NCBI RefSeq assembly: GCF_036227605.1
Contig: NZ_CP109487.1
Location: forward strand, 2,914,001-2,978,000
Direction: 5' to 3'
DNA from: Streptomyces sp. NBC_01439
Lineage (GTDB): Bacteria; Actinomycetota; Actinomycetes; Streptomycetales; Streptomycetaceae
DNA length: 64,000 nucleotides
Within the stretch, counting starts at the first letter, position 1. The number at the start of each line of letters is the position of its first letter. Shown one piece after another: positions 33,909 through 43,064 of this stretch. The position numbers and the translations under genes are program-made. The notes under the pieces were generated by a model that was not told where the DNA came from, made no database searches, and saw only the letters and a list, made by a program, of their open reading frames with translations.

Positions 33909-35462
33909 GTGACAAGCTCTCAACTCGCCACACCCCGGATACCGGGCGCGGCGCGCCGGGCGGGGCGCCCCGGAGTGGCGCTCGCCGTCATCGCCGCGTG
34001 CCAGCTCATGGTCGTCCTCGACGCTACGATCGTGAACATCGCGCTCCCGCACATCCAGAGCGCCCTCGACTTCACCACCACCGACCTCTCGTGGGTGCTC
34101 AGCGCCTACACCCTCACCTTCGGCGGCCTACTGCTGCTCGGTGGCCGGGCGGGCGACATCCTGGGCCGGCGCCGCGTGTTCCTGGCCGGAATCCTGATCT
34201 TCACCCTGGCCTCCCTCCTCGGCGGCTTCGCCCAGGAGCCCTGGCAGCTGCTCGCGGCCCGCGCCCTGCAGGGGGTGGGCGGCGCGATCGCCTCGCCGAC
34301 CTCGCTCGCCCTGATCACCACGACCTTCGCCGAAGGCCCCGAGCGGAACCGGGCGTTCGGGGTGTTCGCCGCCGTCTCCGCGGGAGGCGGCGCGATCGGC
34401 CTGCTGGCCGGCGGCATGCTGACCGAGTGGCTCGACTGGCGCTGGGTCCTCTTCGTCAACGTGCCGATCGGCGTGCTGATCGCGGTCCTCACCCCGCTCT
34501 ACATCACCGAGTCCGAGCGTCACCCCGGCCGCTTCGACATCGCCGGAGCCCTCACCTCCACCGGCGGCATGGCCTCCCTCGTGTACGGGTTCATCAGCGC
34601 CGCGGAGAAGGGTTGGCGCGACGCGATCACCCTCGGCTCGTTCGCCGCGGCCCTCGTCCTGCTCGCGCTCTTCGTCGTCATCGAGTCGCGGGCCCGCGAG
34701 CCGATCATCCCGCTGCGCATGTTCGCCGACCGCAACCGCACGGGCACCTACGTGATCATGCTCGGTCTCGCCGCTGCGATGTTCGGCATGTTCTTCTTCA
34801 TCGTCCAGTTCGTGCAGAACGTGCTGGGGTTCTCCCCGATCCAGTCCGGGCTCGGCTTCCTGCCCGTGACGGTCGCCATCATCACCGCCGCCGGCCTCTC
34901 GCAGCGCTTCCTGCCGCGTTTCGGCCCCAAGCCCTTCATGGTCATCGGGTCCGCGCTCACCGGGACCGGGCTGGCCTGGCTGACCTTCATCCGGACCGAC
35001 AGCTCCTACGTCTCCGGAGTGCTCGGGCCGATGCTGCTGTTCGGCTTCGGCATGGGCCTCAACTTCGTGACCCTCACCCTCACCGCCGTCTCCGGCGTGG
35101 CGCCGAAGGAGGCGGGTGCGGCCTCGGGGCTGCTCAACGCCAGCCAGCAGGTCGGCGGCTCGCTCGGCCTGTCCATCCAGGTCACCGTCTTCGGCACGGC
35201 CAGTCGTGACGAGGCCACGCAGCAGGTCCCCTCCTTCATGGCGCAGGCGGATCCCGAACAGATCGCCGCCTTCAAGGAGACCGGCTTCCTGCCCGACCCC
35301 TGGGGCGACCTGGTCCTGGCCCACGGCATCTCCACCGCCTTCTACGCCGCCGTCGCCATGGCGGGCCTCGCCCTGGCCACCGCCCTGCTGGTGATCCGGG
35401 TGCGCAAGAGCGACCTGGAGGCCCTGGCCGGCGCCGCCGCGAAGGCCGGCCCGGCCGCCTGA
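33909..35462 (+). CDS. DHA2-type MFS drug/metabolite efflux transporter
   Basis: The 517-residue membrane protein has about 14 helices. The first loop has QLMVVLDATIVNIALP, motif A is GGRAGDILGRRRVFLAG, and motif C-like GVFAAVSAGGGAIGLLAGG is also present, all hallmarks of the EmrB/QacA family. It pumps small toxic molecules out of the cell using the proton gradient. The GTG start at 33909 follows TTGGGGGGA. The divergent TetR repressor and two operators indicate ligand-induced expression. A hairpin at 35485-35534 separates it from the next convergent gene. Confidence 0.92.
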   Translation: MTSSQLATPRIPGAARRAGRPGVALAVIAACQLMVVLDATIVNIALPHIQSALDFTTTDLSWVLSAYTLTFGGLLLLGGRAGDILGRRRVFLAGILIFTLASLLGGFAQEPWQLLAARALQGVGGAIASPTSLALITTTFAEGPERNRAFGVFAAVSAGGGAIGLLAGGMLTEWLDWRWVLFVNVPIGVLIAVLTPLYITESERHPGRFDIAGALTSTGGMASLVYGFISAAEKGWRDAITLGSFAAALVLLALFVVIESRAREPIIPLRMFADRNRTGTYVIMLGLAAAMFGMFFFIVQFVQNVLGFSPIQSGLGFLPVTVAIITAAGLSQRFLPRFGPKPFMVIGSALTGTGLAWLTFIRTDSSYVSGVLGPMLLFGFGMGLNFVTLTLTAVSGVAPKEAGAASGLLNASQQVGGSLGLSIQVTVFGTASRDEATQQVPSFMAQADPEQIAAFKETGFLPDPWGDLVLAHGISTAFYAAVAMAGLALATALLVIRVRKSDLEALAGAAAKAGPAA

Positions 35463-35484
35463 ACGAGGCCTTCCGCACGGTGTC

Positions 35485-35534
35485 GGGGCCGGGTGCGGGT
35501 GCGGGTGCGGGGAACGATCCCCGCAGCCGGCCCC
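35485..35534. terminator. bidirectional hairpin with GGTGCG repeats in one arm
   Basis: Outer arms GGGGCCGG (35485-35492) and CCGGCCCC (35527-35534) and inner arms GCGGGG (35507-35512) and CCCCGC (35519-35524) form a two-part stem. The unpaired left side holds tandem GGTGCG units. It sits between convergent MFS and DUF4173 genes. Confidence 0.6.
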
Positions 35535-35566
35535 GTACGCGTCCCCCGGAACCCCCGTGGGGTCGA

Positions 35567-37270
35567 CTAGTACTCGACGCGGCTACCGAACGAACCCAGG
35601 CGCGAGCAGACCTCGTACGAGGCGGTCACGGGACGCTCGCGCAGGATCTGCCGGGCCTGGTACTCGCCCAGGCTCATCGCGTACCAGGGGACGTCCCCGG
35701 CTTTGGCCATCTCGTCGTTGATCCCGCGCAGGGCGCAGGACCGCTGCGGCTCGGGCAGCCGGTCCAGGGCGGGGACGGCGTCCGCCGACAGGGACTGGAA
35801 GTAGGAGAGGTCGATCTTCGCGTCCGCCTCGAAGCGTGCCACGTTCCGCTCGGCGACCATCCCGTCCGGGGAGAGCAGGCCGAAGGCCAGGACGGCCGCG
35901 GCCACACTGCCCGCGAACGCGCGCGCCAGCCAGCGCCCACCGAACAGCCCGGCCGCCATGATCAGTACGATGACGAGCCCGAGCCACAGCTCCATCGCGG
36001 CCACCGAAACACGCAGCCGGGTCAGCCCGTACGCCTCCACGTACAGGTCCATCCGGCGCAGCGCGGCTGCGACGACGACTAGCGTCAGCGCGCACAGCGC
36101 CCCGAGGACGGCACGGACGAAGCGACGGTCGCCCGCTCCGGAACGCGGGGCCCAGCGCAGGGCGAGCGCGATCACGGCGAGGGTGAGCAGGGTGGCCCAG
36201 AGCAGCTGCCAGAAGCCCTGGCGGGCGTACTCGGCGTAGGTGAGCCCGGTGCTCCGCAGGACCTTGTCGTAGCCGCCGAACAGGACCGCCAACTGGACGG
36301 CGTTGAAGCCGGCGAAGAGCAGGTTGAGCACGATGAGCGGAAGGGCCCATTCGACGCGGGAGCGCGGCTTGCCCGGGGCCACCTTGATCCGGTCCCAGCG
36401 CAGCGGGGCCGCGGCAGTGCGGGCCGCGGCGAGCGCGAGGACGGCGCCGAGGAGGAAGAGCACGAACCGGACCGGCCCGTCCTCGACCGACACGTCGGGC
36501 AGCAAGTCGCCCAGCAGATCGGCGAAGGCCGCGTCCGCGGAGGCGAACAGCGCGCCGAAGAGCAGCAGGAGGACGCCGGCCACAACGGTCGCCTTGGCCA
36601 CGGGCAGCCAGCGGTCCTTGCTGACCCCGCCACGCGAGCGCAGCCCGGTCAGCAGCCAGCCGATCCCGGACACGGCGGCGTCAAGGAACCCGAGCGGGCT
36701 GAGCAGGACGCCCGGCCAGGTGCGGCTGCCGTGGAGGGCGAGCGCGCCCAGCAGGACCGCGGACAGGATCGCCAGCGTGGCCGGCCAGGCGGAGTCGCGC
36801 AGGGCCGGTACGGCGAGCAGGGCGAGGCAGCCGATCACCCAGGCGACGGTCCAGGGACGGGCGCTGCGGCGGGCCGCGCGGGCGGCGACGTATGCCGCGA
36901 CGACGGCGGGCACCACCGCGAGCAGCAGGCCGGGGCCCATGCCGTCGCCGAGCAGCAGCGCGGTGGCGAGACCGGAGGCGAGGACGGCGACGAGGGTAGC
37001 GGTCCGGATGGGGGCGGCCTCGGCGGGGCGCACCAGAGTGGCCCAAGAGGGCTTGGCCGAGCGTTGCTGCACCTGCCAGGGGTTCCCGGGCACTGCGCCG
37101 GCCTGCGCCCACGGCGGTGCGCCGGCCTGCGCCCCCGACGGTGGGCCGGCCACGCCGGTGTGTCTACCACCGGCCGGATGGGGCTTGGCGGGCGAATCCC
37201 CGTCCGTGGCTTCTGCGTTGACCGCGTCGTCGGTCCGGGCTTCGTTCGCCCCGCCGGTGTTCTCTGACAT
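35567..37270 (-). CDS. DUF4173/DUF4153-type multi-pass membrane protein
   Basis: The 567-residue protein has a disordered N-terminal ~95 residues (Gly/Pro/Ala-rich, with repeated PPSGAQAGAPPWAQAGA). At least ten hydrophobic helices follow. The segments SADAAFADLLGDLLPDV, FNAVQLAVLFGGYDKVL and GLTYAEYARQGFWQLLW are characteristic of DUF4173. A conserved C-terminal soluble tail, with DLSYFQSLSADAVPALD, is probably extracytoplasmic. Function is unknown. ATG 37270 has GGAGGGAA seven bases upstream. It is a single-gene unit. The 267 bp upstream, before the ADP-ribosylglycohydrolase 3' end, hold no gene I can support. Confidence 0.82.
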   Translation of the reverse strand: MSENTGGANEARTDDAVNAEATDGDSPAKPHPAGGRHTGVAGPPSGAQAGAPPWAQAGAVPGNPWQVQQRSAKPSWATLVRPAEAAPIRTATLVAVLASGLATALLLGDGMGPGLLLAVVPAVVAAYVAARAARRSARPWTVAWVIGCLALLAVPALRDSAWPATLAILSAVLLGALALHGSRTWPGVLLSPLGFLDAAVSGIGWLLTGLRSRGGVSKDRWLPVAKATVVAGVLLLLFGALFASADAAFADLLGDLLPDVSVEDGPVRFVLFLLGAVLALAAARTAAAPLRWDRIKVAPGKPRSRVEWALPLIVLNLLFAGFNAVQLAVLFGGYDKVLRSTGLTYAEYARQGFWQLLWATLLTLAVIALALRWAPRSGAGDRRFVRAVLGALCALTLVVVAAALRRMDLYVEAYGLTRLRVSVAAMELWLGLVIVLIMAAGLFGGRWLARAFAGSVAAAVLAFGLLSPDGMVAERNVARFEADAKIDLSYFQSLSADAVPALDRLPEPQRSCALRGINDEMAKAGDVPWYAMSLGEYQARQILRERPVTASYEVCSRLGSFGSRVEY

Positions 37271-37537
37271 CGGGTTCCCTCCCCTATCGGCCGCCCCGGA
37301 GTTCACATTGGGGCGGCGCTGCGGACAGAGTAGGCCGGCACGATGCAGTTTTGAACAGGATCAAAAGAGTGCTGTGGCAGGACCGTGACAATCGGAGGGG
37401 GATGTTCACCGCACGTCGGACGAACCGGCGGCGCGGGACGCGGCCAAGGCACTGGACTGATCGAACGCTCCGAACGCACCCGAGGTGCCACACCGTGCGA
37501 ACTCCCCGGTGCCGCCGTCGGATCCCTCCCACGGGCA

Positions 37538-38455
37538 TCAGCCCGCAGCGACCTCCGGCAGCCAGGCCGGCAGCGCCTCGGTACGCGCCAGCCACGCGGC
37601 CGGCAGCACGGCGTCACCGCGCGCGCCCAGCACCCCGCCGACGATCGCGCAGGTCGTGTCGACGTCCCCGCCCACCTGCGCGGTGGTCCAGAACGCCCGC
37701 TCGTAGTCGTCCAGCGCCCGCGCCGCCGACCACAGGGCGAACGGCACGGTGTCGTGCGCGCTCGTGCGCCGCCCGCAGCCCAGGACCGCCGCGACCGTGG
37801 TGGCGTCGCCGTAGTCAAGCATGTCCCGCGCGCGCCGCAGCCCCGCGCCCACCGCGCTGCGCGGCACGAGTGCGATCACCCCGTCCAGCAGGTCGGAGGC
37901 TTTCGGCGGACCGTCGGCGCTCGCGGCCAGGGCCGCTGCCGCTGCGACGGCCATCGCCCCGCACACGGCCTCGCGGTGCTGGTGGGTGGTGTAGGCGGAG
38001 ATCTCCGCCTGGTGGGTGGCCTGCTCCGGGTCGTCGGCGTACCAGGCGCCGAGCGGCGCGATGCGCATCGCGGCGCCGTTGCCCCACGAGCCCTGCCCGT
38101 TGAACAGTTCGGCGGCCAGCGTGCGCCAGTCCTGCCCCTCGCGCACCAGACGCAGCATCCGGTTGACCGCGGGCCCGTAGCCACGGTCGAAATCGTGGTG
38201 GTGGGCGAAGGAACTCGCGAGCGCGTCTTGGTCGATGCGCCCGTGCTCGGCCAGCACGGCCACCACCGAGCAGGCCATTTCGGTGTCGTCGGTCCACTGC
38301 CACGCCTCGGCGCCGGTGGGCAGCTCGCGCCGCTTGAGCAGCGGGTAGTTCACGGGGACGAAGTACTGGGAGCCGAGGGCGTCACCCAGCGCCAGCCCTC
38401 GGAGGCTGGCCATGGCGCGCGCGTAGCGCCGTTCGGGAGTGGAATCAGGCGTCAT
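37538..38455 (-). CDS. ADP-ribosylglycohydrolase family protein
   Basis: This 305-residue enzyme removes ADP-ribose from proteins or nucleic acids, or releases it from related substrates, using two magnesium ions. Motifs visible are GLALGDALGSQY (about 20-31), WTDDTEMA (54-61, first metal site) and QVGGDVDTTCAIVGG (about 258-272, second site). The family normally has GGDTDT; here the residue between the two Asp is Val, while both acids are kept. It is about the usual length of the DraG/ARH family. No nitrogenase genes are present, so nitrogen fixation control is not implied. It lies 12 bp after the histidine phosphatase gene on the same strand, so an operon is likely. Confidence 0.88.
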   Translation of the reverse strand: MTPDSTPERRYARAMASLRGLALGDALGSQYFVPVNYPLLKRRELPTGAEAWQWTDDTEMACSVVAVLAEHGRIDQDALASSFAHHHDFDRGYGPAVNRMLRLVREGQDWRTLAAELFNGQGSWGNGAAMRIAPLGAWYADDPEQATHQAEISAYTTHQHREAVCGAMAVAAAAALAASADGPPKASDLLDGVIALVPRSAVGAGLRRARDMLDYGDATTVAAVLGCGRRTSAHDTVPFALWSAARALDDYERAFWTTAQVGGDVDTTCAIVGGVLGARGDAVLPAAWLARTEALPAWLPEVAAG

Positions 38456-38466
38456 TGCGGGCCACT

Positions 38467-39126
38467 CTAGCCGTCCAGGTCATAGGGCTCGGGTGTGGTC
38501 CACCGCTCAAACGGGCGGTCCAACCGGTACCGGCCGTCCGGGCCGAGCAGGAGCACCCGGAATTCGCCGTTGCCCGGATTGGACAGGGCCTCGAATTCGG
38601 CCACGGACCAGTGGAACCAGCGCATGCAGAACAGCCTCATCGTCAGCCCGTGCGTCACCAACAGCACGTTCTCGGGATGGTCGGGGGCCTCGAAGCTGCG
38701 GTAGAGGCTTTCCAGGAAGGACCCGACCCTGTCGTACACATCGGCCCCCGACTCGCCCTGCGCGAAACGGTAGAAGAAGTGTCCGTACGCGTCGCGGTAC
38801 GCCTTCTGCAGTCGTACGTCGTTCTGGTCCTGCCAGTTCCCCCAGTCCTGCTCGCGCAGGCGCGGCTCCTCGCGCATCCGCACCCGCGTCGGGTCCAACC
38901 GGAGCTCCCGGAAGGTCTGCAGCGTGCGGCGGTACGGGGAGACGTACGCGCTGATCGTCCCGGTGCCGAAGAGCTCGCGCAGTCGGACGCCCGCCGCCGC
39001 CGCCTGCTCCCGCCCGGTGGGGGTCAGCCGCAGGGCGTGGTCGGGTTCCCTCTCGTACACCGAGTCGTCGGCGTTCCCCTCCGATTCCCCGTGTCGGACA
39101 AGGACGATGCGCCGTGGTCGAACCAT
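38467..39126 (-). CDS. histidine phosphatase (phosphoglycerate mutase-like) protein
   Basis: The 219-residue enzyme has the RHGESEGN motif near the start (residues 11-18), a second arginine in SPYRRTLQT and a second histidine in LLVTHGLTMRL. These residues form the phosphohistidine pocket. Acidic partner residues such as E in REQDWGNWQ match branch 1 phosphatases. The substrate is unknown. It starts at ATG 39126 behind AGGGTCG. The ADP-ribosylglycohydrolase follows 12 bp after its stop, so the two may be translated together. It is not long enough for a cofactor-dependent mutase with full flap. Confidence 0.9.
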   Translation of the reverse strand: MVRPRRIVLVRHGESEGNADDSVYEREPDHALRLTPTGREQAAAAGVRLRELFGTGTISAYVSPYRRTLQTFRELRLDPTRVRMREEPRLREQDWGNWQDQNDVRLQKAYRDAYGHFFYRFAQGESGADVYDRVGSFLESLYRSFEAPDHPENVLLVTHGLTMRLFCMRWFHWSVAEFEALSNPGNGEFRVLLLGPDGRYRLDRPFERWTTPEPYDLDG

Positions 39127-39200
39127 CCCACGACCCTATTCGGCAGCCGGGCAGCCCGCCGACCGGGCACGCCGATCGCCCCCCGCCGGTCGTCGTACGG

Positions 39201-39806
39201 TCATACCGTCCAGGAGGGTTCGAGGTCGACGACATCGCCGGTGAGGGCCTCGACATCGGCCTGGATCTGGGCACGGAGGGAGAGCCGCTCGACCCGCTCC
39301 TGCCGGTACTTGCCGTGCTCGGCGGCGGCGTGCCACATGGAGAGGACCAGGAACTCCCGACCCGGAGCCTCCCCGAAGAGGCCCCGGACCATGCCGGGCG
39401 ATCCCGCCATCGCCGGATTCCACACCTTCTCCTGCATGAGGGCGAAGTGGTCGACCCGGCCCTCCCGGACCCGCGTGTGCGCGACCCGTACGACGTCGGC
39501 ATCGGTGAAGCGCGGCTCGAAGCCGGTCTTCACGTCGAAGCGGTGGTCGAAGAGGGTGACCCGCAGATCGGTGTAGGTGCCGTTCTGGGAGGCGGCCAGC
39601 CGATCGTGGGAGCGGGCCATGAAGGAGTCGTAGAAGGAACGGCTCTCCCAGAACGCGAAGACATGCGCGACCCCCTGCCGGCCCCGGCTCCAGCCGCCGC
39701 CCTGCCCCCGGAATCCCGGCTCGCCCGGCAGCCCCGCCCATTTTCGCTGCCCGCGCTCGAACCCGCGTCGGTCCGTCACCGTGCAGCGAATCCACTTGAC
39801 CAGCAC
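39201..39806 (-). CDS. YdbC-family (DUF4937-like) protein
   Basis: The 201-residue protein begins MLVKWIRCTVTDRRGFERGQ and has GQGGGWSRGRQGVAHVFAFW and SRSFYDSFMARSHDRLAAS. The last third has FLVLSMWHAAAEHGKYRQERVERL. These match a family of duplicated antibiotic-monooxygenase-like alpha+beta domains of unknown role. The GTG start at 39806 is chosen because family members begin with LVKW. It lies 32 bp downstream of the arylamine N-acetyltransferase gene on the same strand. A cofactor motif is not visible. It might act on small organic molecules, but this is a guess. Confidence 0.7.
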   Translation of the reverse strand: MLVKWIRCTVTDRRGFERGQRKWAGLPGEPGFRGQGGGWSRGRQGVAHVFAFWESRSFYDSFMARSHDRLAASQNGTYTDLRVTLFDHRFDVKTGFEPRFTDADVVRVAHTRVREGRVDHFALMQEKVWNPAMAGSPGMVRGLFGEAPGREFLVLSMWHAAAEHGKYRQERVERLSLRAQIQADVEALTGDVVDLEPSWTV

Positions 39807-39838
39807 TGCGCCATCGTACGGGCCAAGCGCGGCCCCGG

Positions 39839-40678
39839 TCAGTCCTCAGCGCGGTGGATCCGCACCAGTTCTGCCGCGTCCCGATCGGACAACCGAAGCC
39901 CGAACTCCTGGTCGAGCACGGCGAGCAGGTCGTCCGGGCCGACGATCTCCTGCTCGGCGCGGCCGTCGGGGTACAGCCGGGTGAGTTCCCGCCCGACGAG
40001 CGCCTGGCGGACGCCGTCTCCCGGGCGCTGGACGATCAGCCGCCCGGCAAAGGAAGAGGAAGGGTGGCTGGAGCTGTAGTGGTTGAGTACGACGTAGTCG
40101 ACGGGGCGGTAGTGCTGCGGGGAGAAGGCGTACAGGTCTCGCCAGGTGTCTCCGCGCAGCAGGCACAGCACCAGAACGCCGTCCTCCTCCTCACGGACGC
40201 GGTACGTCCACTCCCCCTGCTGCACATCGGCACCCGGTCGTCCCAGCGGCACCGGCTCCCGAGGCCCTTGGAACCCGAACCCGACGTCACACAGCCACCG
40301 TTCACCCTCGACGGTGACGACGAGGACGGCGTGTGTCACCGCGAGGACGGAGTCCCCGCGGGTGCGGGTGCGGGCACCGCGCCCGGAGACCTCGAAGCCG
40401 ATCCGCTCCAGGGCGGCGGCCAGCAGCGAGTTCTGCTCGTAGCAGTAGCCGCCGCGACGACCGTGCACGAGCTTGCCCTCGATCGACTTGAGGTCCAGCG
40501 CGACGGGGCGGCCGAGCAGGACGTCCAGGCTCTCGAAGGTGATGGCGGCGGTGTGGGCGCGGTGCACTGCGTACAACGTGCGGAGGTCCGGACGGAGTTC
40601 CCCGGACGCCTCCCGGTCCCCCTGATGTCCGATCCGGTCCAGATACGCGTCCAGGTCCAGCTCGTCACCGCTCCACAT
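39839..40678 (-). CDS. arylamine N-acetyltransferase
   Basis: This 279-residue enzyme transfers acetyl groups from acetyl-CoA to arylamines, hydrazines or related amines. The Cys-His-Asp triad is complete: C79 in RGGYCYEQN, H116 in AVTHAVLVV and D131 in WLCDVGFG. The length fits bacterial NATs. ATG 40678 starts just 86 bp from a divergent gene, with no clear ribosome site. In actinomycetes these enzymes can acylate antibiotics or aminophenol moieties. The adjacent YdbC-like gene runs in the same direction and may form an operon. Confidence 0.93.
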   Translation of the reverse strand: MWSGDELDLDAYLDRIGHQGDREASGELRPDLRTLYAVHRAHTAAITFESLDVLLGRPVALDLKSIEGKLVHGRRGGYCYEQNSLLAAALERIGFEVSGRGARTRTRGDSVLAVTHAVLVVTVEGERWLCDVGFGFQGPREPVPLGRPGADVQQGEWTYRVREEEDGVLVLCLLRGDTWRDLYAFSPQHYRPVDYVVLNHYSSSHPSSSFAGRLIVQRPGDGVRQALVGRELTRLYPDGRAEQEIVGPDDLLAVLDQEFGLRLSDRDAAELVRIHRAED

Positions 40679-40764
40679 GACTGACCATCTCCCCGTTCCC
40701 CCGCCTCGCCGGCCATCGCACTACCGTGAAATCCGCAGGCGCGTCGTCGTGCGCGCCCCGCACA

Positions 40765-41733
40765 ATGATCACCATGACGGCCTTGCACTCCAACCCGCTT
40801 TTCGACCGCCTCGCCGACGCCGAAAACATCCTGGTCGCCGGTGCGGGCGGCGGCTTCGACATCTACGCCGGCCTCCCCGTGGCCCTGTCCCTCATGCACC
40901 AGGGCAAGCGGGTCCACCTCGCGAACCTCTCCTTCAGCACGCTCGCCGGACTGCCCTCCGAGGCGTGGCAGGCCCCCGACCTGGCCACCGTCACCCCCGA
41001 CTCCGCGCCCCACCTGTCCTACTTCCCCGAGCGGACGCTGGCCCAGTGGCTGGAGGCGCACGACTACCCGGCCCTCGTGTACGCCTTCCCCCAGACCGGG
41101 GTCCAGCCGCTGCGCGCCGCCTACCGCGAACTGATCGACCTCCACCACATCGATGCGATCGTCCTGGTCGACGGCGGCACGGACATCCTGATGCGGGGCG
41201 ACGAAGCGGGCCTCGGCACGCCCGAGGAGGACCTCACCAGCGTCGCGGCACTGGCCGCGCTGGACGACGTGCCCCAGCGCCTCGTCGTATCGGTGGGCTT
41301 CGGCGTGGACGCGTACCACGGGGTCAGTCACGGCTTGGTGCTGGAGAATATCGCGGCGCTGGAGCGCGCGGGCGCCTACCTCGGCGCGTTTTCCATACCG
41401 CGCGCCACCAGGGAGGGCGCCCTCTTCCTGGACGCGGTGGCCCATGCCCAGGAGCAGACCCCGGACCGGCCCAGCATCGTGAACGGCTCGATCGCCGCGG
41501 CCGTCCGGGGTTCCTTCGGCGACGTGCAGTTCACCAGCCGCACGCGGGGAAGCGAGCTCTTCGTGAACCCTCTGATGTCCCTGTACTTCGCCTTCGACCT
41601 GCCGGGGCTCGCCGCGCGCTGCCTCTACCTGGATCGCATTGAGGACACCCACCTGATGCGCCAGGTCCATTCCCGGATCGCCGAGTTCCGCGAGGACCTG
41701 GTCACCCGTCCGTCCCGCCGCATCCCCCACTGA
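40765..41733 (+). CDS. DUF1152 protein
   Basis: The 322-residue protein has a Gly-rich entry motif, ENILVAGAGGGFDIYAGLP. DAIVLVDGGTDILMRGDEAG and VSVGFGVDAYHGVSHGLVLENIAAL follow, the markers of the DUF1152 family. The fold is likely alpha/beta with a nucleotide-like loop, and the function is unknown. ATG 40765 (MITM) and ATG 40774 are both possible and neither has a good ribosome site. It diverges from the N-acetyltransferase gene across an 86-bp spacer. A weak hairpin near 41814-41841 may terminate it. Confidence 0.82.
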   Translation: MITMTALHSNPLFDRLADAENILVAGAGGGFDIYAGLPVALSLMHQGKRVHLANLSFSTLAGLPSEAWQAPDLATVTPDSAPHLSYFPERTLAQWLEAHDYPALVYAFPQTGVQPLRAAYRELIDLHHIDAIVLVDGGTDILMRGDEAGLGTPEEDLTSVAALAALDDVPQRLVVSVGFGVDAYHGVSHGLVLENIAALERAGAYLGAFSIPRATREGALFLDAVAHAQEQTPDRPSIVNGSIAAAVRGSFGDVQFTSRTRGSELFVNPLMSLYFAFDLPGLAARCLYLDRIEDTHLMRQVHSRIAEFREDLVTRPSRRIPH

Positions 41734-41813
41734 CCCGGTGACGTGCTCGACGGTGGCCCGCGCGGCGGCGGAGAAGCCGCGGTGGTGAAATGCGGGCCGG
41801 CGACATGCGTGGT

Positions 41814-41841
41814 GGGGTGTCCGCGTCACCGTGAACACCCC
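41814..41841. terminator. short hairpin between DUF1152 and nitroreductase genes
   Basis: GGGGTGT (41814-41820) pairs with ACACCCC (41835-41841) around a 14-base loop between two convergent genes. The stem is short, so this is tentative. Confidence 0.35.
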
Positions 41842-41896
41842 GCCTGAACGGCTCACACACGCACAACAGTGGCGTCATGACATGGGTGTGGTGCAC

Positions 41897-42574
41897 CTAC
41901 TCCTGGCGTGCGGCGTTCCCCGCTCCGCCGGCACCGTACGATTCGCGGAAGACGGTGCGCTCCCGGGCACGCCGACCCGGATGGCGCTGGTCCTGCGCCG
42001 GATGGCCGACCGACACCAACAGGGCGATGGCCAGGTCGTCACGGCCGTCGATCCCGATCACCTTCTTCACCTTCGCCTCGTCCCAGCCGTTCATGGGCGA
42101 AGTCGCCAGGCCCATCTCCGTCGCGGCGAGCATCACGAAGGATGCCGCGATCATGGCGTCCTTGACCGCGTACTCCCGCAGCAAACCCCGCTGGTCGAGA
42201 TCCTCCTGGAACACCCGTGACGCAGCGGAGAACATCGCGACGAACTCGTTGTTCCACGCTCCGCTGCGCCGGGCCTGCTCGTAGACGTCGCTGTGGTCAT
42301 CCCGCCAGGACTGGGGCTCGGCGACGAAGACCAGTACGACCGGGGCCTCTTGCGGCTGGGGCTGGCCCCCCGTGGCCCACGCCAGTCCCGCACGGCCCTC
42401 GTCTCCGGATACCACGACGATGGACCGGTCCTGCAGGTTCCAGCTGGTGGGGGCCTCGACGGCGAGATCGAGAAGCGCGTCAAGCGTGGCCTCGGGGATC
42501 GGGGCTGGCAGGTAGTGGCGGACGGTGCGGCGGGTACGGATCGCTTCTGCGACGGACATCGTTGGACTCGTCAT
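41897..42574 (-). CDS. nitroreductase-family flavoprotein
   Basis: The 225-residue protein has the FMN phosphate site pattern EAIRTRRTVRHYLP at the N-terminus, APTSWNLQDRSIVVVSG (where the Asn and Gln contact flavin), and the family's second half AAASFVMLAATEMGLATSPMNGWDEAKV. It would reduce nitro groups, quinones or enones with NAD(P)H. The ATG at 42574 is favoured. An upstream ATG at 42604 would make the message start inside the inverted repeat. It diverges from an HxlR regulator with two palindromes between, so expression probably depends on an electrophile or reactive compound. Confidence 0.87.
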   Translation of the reverse strand: MTSPTMSVAEAIRTRRTVRHYLPAPIPEATLDALLDLAVEAPTSWNLQDRSIVVVSGDEGRAGLAWATGGQPQPQEAPVVLVFVAEPQSWRDDHSDVYEQARRSGAWNNEFVAMFSAASRVFQEDLDQRGLLREYAVKDAMIAASFVMLAATEMGLATSPMNGWDEAKVKKVIGIDGRDDLAIALLVSVGHPAQDQRHPGRRARERTVFRESYGAGGAGNAARQE

Positions 42575-42586
42575 GTCACTCACTAT

Positions 42587-42628
42587 TGGAGAGTCACTCT
42601 CCATCGGGAAGAGGGCACTAATTAGTGC
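42587..42628. promoter_or_regulatory. two palindromes between nitroreductase and HxlR genes
   Basis: TGGAGAGT (42587-42594) and ACTCTCCA (42596-42603) form a perfect palindrome with one central base. GCACTAATTAGTGC (42615-42628) is a second perfect palindrome. Both lie in the 68-bp spacer, and the HxlR regulator is the natural ligand for at least one. Confidence 0.7.
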
Positions 42629-42642
42629 GTTACTCTCCCCGC

Positions 42643-43032
42643 ATGAAGACCACTGTGGAATCGTCCGGGCTGCCGGCCGACGTCTACTCCGCGAAGTGCC
42701 CTACCCGCCAGGTCCTCGATCACATCTCCGGCAAGTGGACCATCCTGGTCGTGGACGCCCTCCTCGAAGGCATCCTGAGGTACACCGAATTGAGTCGGCG
42801 CATCGAGGGCGTGTCACAGAAGATGCTCACCCAGACCCTGCGCGGCCTCGAAGCCGACGGGTTCGTCACCCGCACCGTGTTTCCCACCATCCCGCCCCGG
42901 GTCGAATACGAACTGACGGAGCTCGGCCGGAGCCTCGCGGGGCCGATCACTGCGCTCCGCCAGTGGACGGAGACCCACATCAACGAGATCGAGCGGGCCC
43001 GGGCCGCGGCGGAGGCCGGGAAGGTCCTTTGA
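42643..43032 (+). CDS. HxlR-family transcriptional regulator
   Basis: The 129-residue winged-helix protein has CPTRQVLDHISGKWTILVVDALLEG near the start and RYTELSRRIEGVSQKMLTQTLRGLEADGFVTRTVFP thereafter, the core of the MarR-like HxlR fold. The wing is PPRVEYELTELG. A conserved Cys (C19, in KCPTRQ) is often a thiol sensor of quinones, aldehydes or nitro compounds in this family. ATG 43643 minus 1000 is 42643; a GTG at 42625 lies inside the palindrome and is disfavoured. No ribosome site is evident, suggesting a short or absent leader. Confidence 0.9.
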   Translation: MKTTVESSGLPADVYSAKCPTRQVLDHISGKWTILVVDALLEGILRYTELSRRIEGVSQKMLTQTLRGLEADGFVTRTVFPTIPPRVEYELTELGRSLAGPITALRQWTETHINEIERARAAAEAGKVL

Positions 43033-43064
43033 GCAGGTGCATCAAGCAGTAGATCCACAACGCC

